A DNA stretch of 5,446 nucleotides from an uncultured Actinomycetes bacterium (GTDB taxonomy: Bacteria > Actinomycetota > Thermoleophilia > Solirubrobacterales > Solirubrobacteraceae). The stretch is from positions 1-5,446 of the forward strand of contig CALAQT010000490.1 of NCBI GenBank assembly GCA_937888775.1, read 5' to 3'. Of the stretch, positions 4,785 through 5,446 are shown one piece after another. How positions within the stretch are numbered: position 1 is the first letter of the stretch; the number at the start of each line of letters is the position of its first letter. The position numbers and the translations under genes are program-made. Below the pieces are notes generated by a model. That model searched no databases. It saw only the letters and a program-made list of their open reading frames with translations, and had not been told where the DNA came from.

Positions 4785-5446
4785 GACGGGGTGCCGCCAC
4801 CCGTCCCGGTCGATCGCGCCCCCCGGCTGGGCCCGAGCAGTGAGCGCACGAACGGCCCGATGGCCGCAGCGGTGACCCAGCGATCGCCGAGCAGGCGATC
4901 CTTGACGATCCCGCCACGGTAGGCGAGCTCGATCATCGGGCAGATCACGACTCCGTACAAAGAGCCCACCGAACCATCCGGGTCATAGGCGACCGGGATC
5001 GTCCAGTGGTGCGAGCGCACCAGTGCCGCCGTCTGCGCATGGCCGGCGTTGACGGCCACGGCCGCGAAGCGCACCGCCGATGCCGGGAACTGGAGCGACA
5101 GCGACTGCAGCGCATCCACCTGACGGGTGCAATGCGACGATCCGGTCACGAAGAACGCCAGCACCACGGGCATGCGCCCGGCGAGCAGGCAAAGATTTAG
5201 CGCCCGGGGATCATGGCGCGTCAGCGTGCAGGGCGGCTGGAGGTTGGCGTCGCCGTTCAGTGTCGAGGCCGCCAGCGGTGCGGCAAAGTAATGCAGTCGC
5301 TGGCCAGGTGGAACGCCGGTCGTGCCCACCCCGTGCTGAGCGAACTGGTAGATCGAGATCGCCACCACCAGCACCAATCCGAAGATCCCGATCGCCCATC
5401 GGTACGGCCTAGGGTCGATCGCCAGCGGCGCCGTCGACGGCCTGAC
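4781..5446 (-). CDS. Membrane-anchored thioredoxin-fold (TlpA/redoxin-like) protein, start beyond right edge
   Basis: The frame is open from the right edge to a TGA at 4781, with 221 visible residues. A TTG at 5377 would cut a membrane helix in half, and there is no ATG, GTG or TTG between it and the edge, so the true start lies outside. Layout (numbered from the edge): a short Pro-rich cytoplasmic tail, IDPRPYR (10-16); one membrane helix (17-36, WAIGIFGLVLVVAISIYQFA); a linker with Cys73 and Cys86; then a thioredoxin fold. PVVLAFFVTGSSHCTRQVDA (93-112) aligns with the TlpA segment FWASWCGPC, giving SSHC: the first, nucleophilic Cys is Ser103 and only Cys106 remains. IPVAYDPDGSVGSLYGVVIC (150-169) is the typical D-x-G...YGV strand, and Cys169-Pro170 is the cis-Pro site. 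The fold should face outside the membrane. Ordinary disulfide reduction is doubtful. It overlaps the B3/B4 gene by 4 bp. Confidence 0.85.
   Translation of the reverse strand, partial: VRPSTAPLAIDPRPYRWAIGIFGLVLVVAISIYQFAQHGVGTTGVPPGQRLHYFAAPLAASTLNGDANLQPPCTLTRHDPRALNLCLLAGRMPVVLAFFVTGSSHCTRQVDALQSLSLQFPASAVRFAAVAVNAGHAQTAALVRSHHWTIPVAYDPDGSVGSLYGVVICPMIELAYRGGIVKDRLLGDRWVTAAAIGPFVRSLLGPSRGARSTGTGGGTPS

Noticed and set aside
5375..5377. TTG as the start of the thioredoxin-fold protein
   Set aside because: It falls in the middle of the membrane helix, and the frame stays open to the window edge with plausible cytoplasmic tail residues, so the gene starts outside the window.

Overview
The window is high-GC DNA with dense coding, strong G/C bias at third codon positions and GTG starts. 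Codon use and the protein set (an actinobacterial-type IHF homologue and several small lineage-type proteins) suggest an actinobacterium. From memory of similar proteins I favour the Thermoleophilia/Solirubrobacterales, but this is inference, not a database result.

Layout. (1) Positions 1-904 hold a minus-strand pair: a 120-residue protein with one membrane helix (542-904), then the N-terminal part of an AlkA-type DNA glycosylase (1-416) that runs off the left edge. A 24-bp tandem repeat and a 16-bp GC palindrome lie between them. (2) After a divergent spacer with a -10-like box and a 16-bp palindrome, the plus strand carries a 420-residue PLP-dependent alpha-oxoamine synthase-type enzyme (1106-2368). 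(3) A 322-bp gap contains a stem-loop, a terminator-like element facing the other way, a good promoter and a roughly 200-nt leader with several hairpins. It leads into a 115-residue mIHF-like nucleoid protein (2691-3038). (4) Two tandem perfect hairpins (3049-3108) close that gene and separate it from convergent minus-strand genes. (5) From the right edge to 3144 there are four minus-strand genes in close order: a membrane-anchored thioredoxin-fold protein (cut by the right edge), a solo B3/B4-domain protein overlapping it by 4 bp, a 171-residue coiled-coil protein with a Cys/Trp-rich tail, and a 127-residue membrane protein. Gaps of 37 and 47 bp make one transcript likely.

How the genes fit together. 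Apart from the glycosylase (base-excision repair), the mIHF-like protein (chromosome architecture) and the PLP enzyme, most genes are small and lack an assigned function. The B3/B4 protein and the thioredoxin-fold protein are translationally coupled, but I see no proven joint pathway. There is no sign of phage, transposon, CRISPR, tRNA or rRNA. The window looks like ordinary chromosome rich in lineage-specific genes. The best candidates for something new are the redox-like protein lacking its first active-site cysteine, the structured mIHF leader and the Cys/Trp-tail protein.
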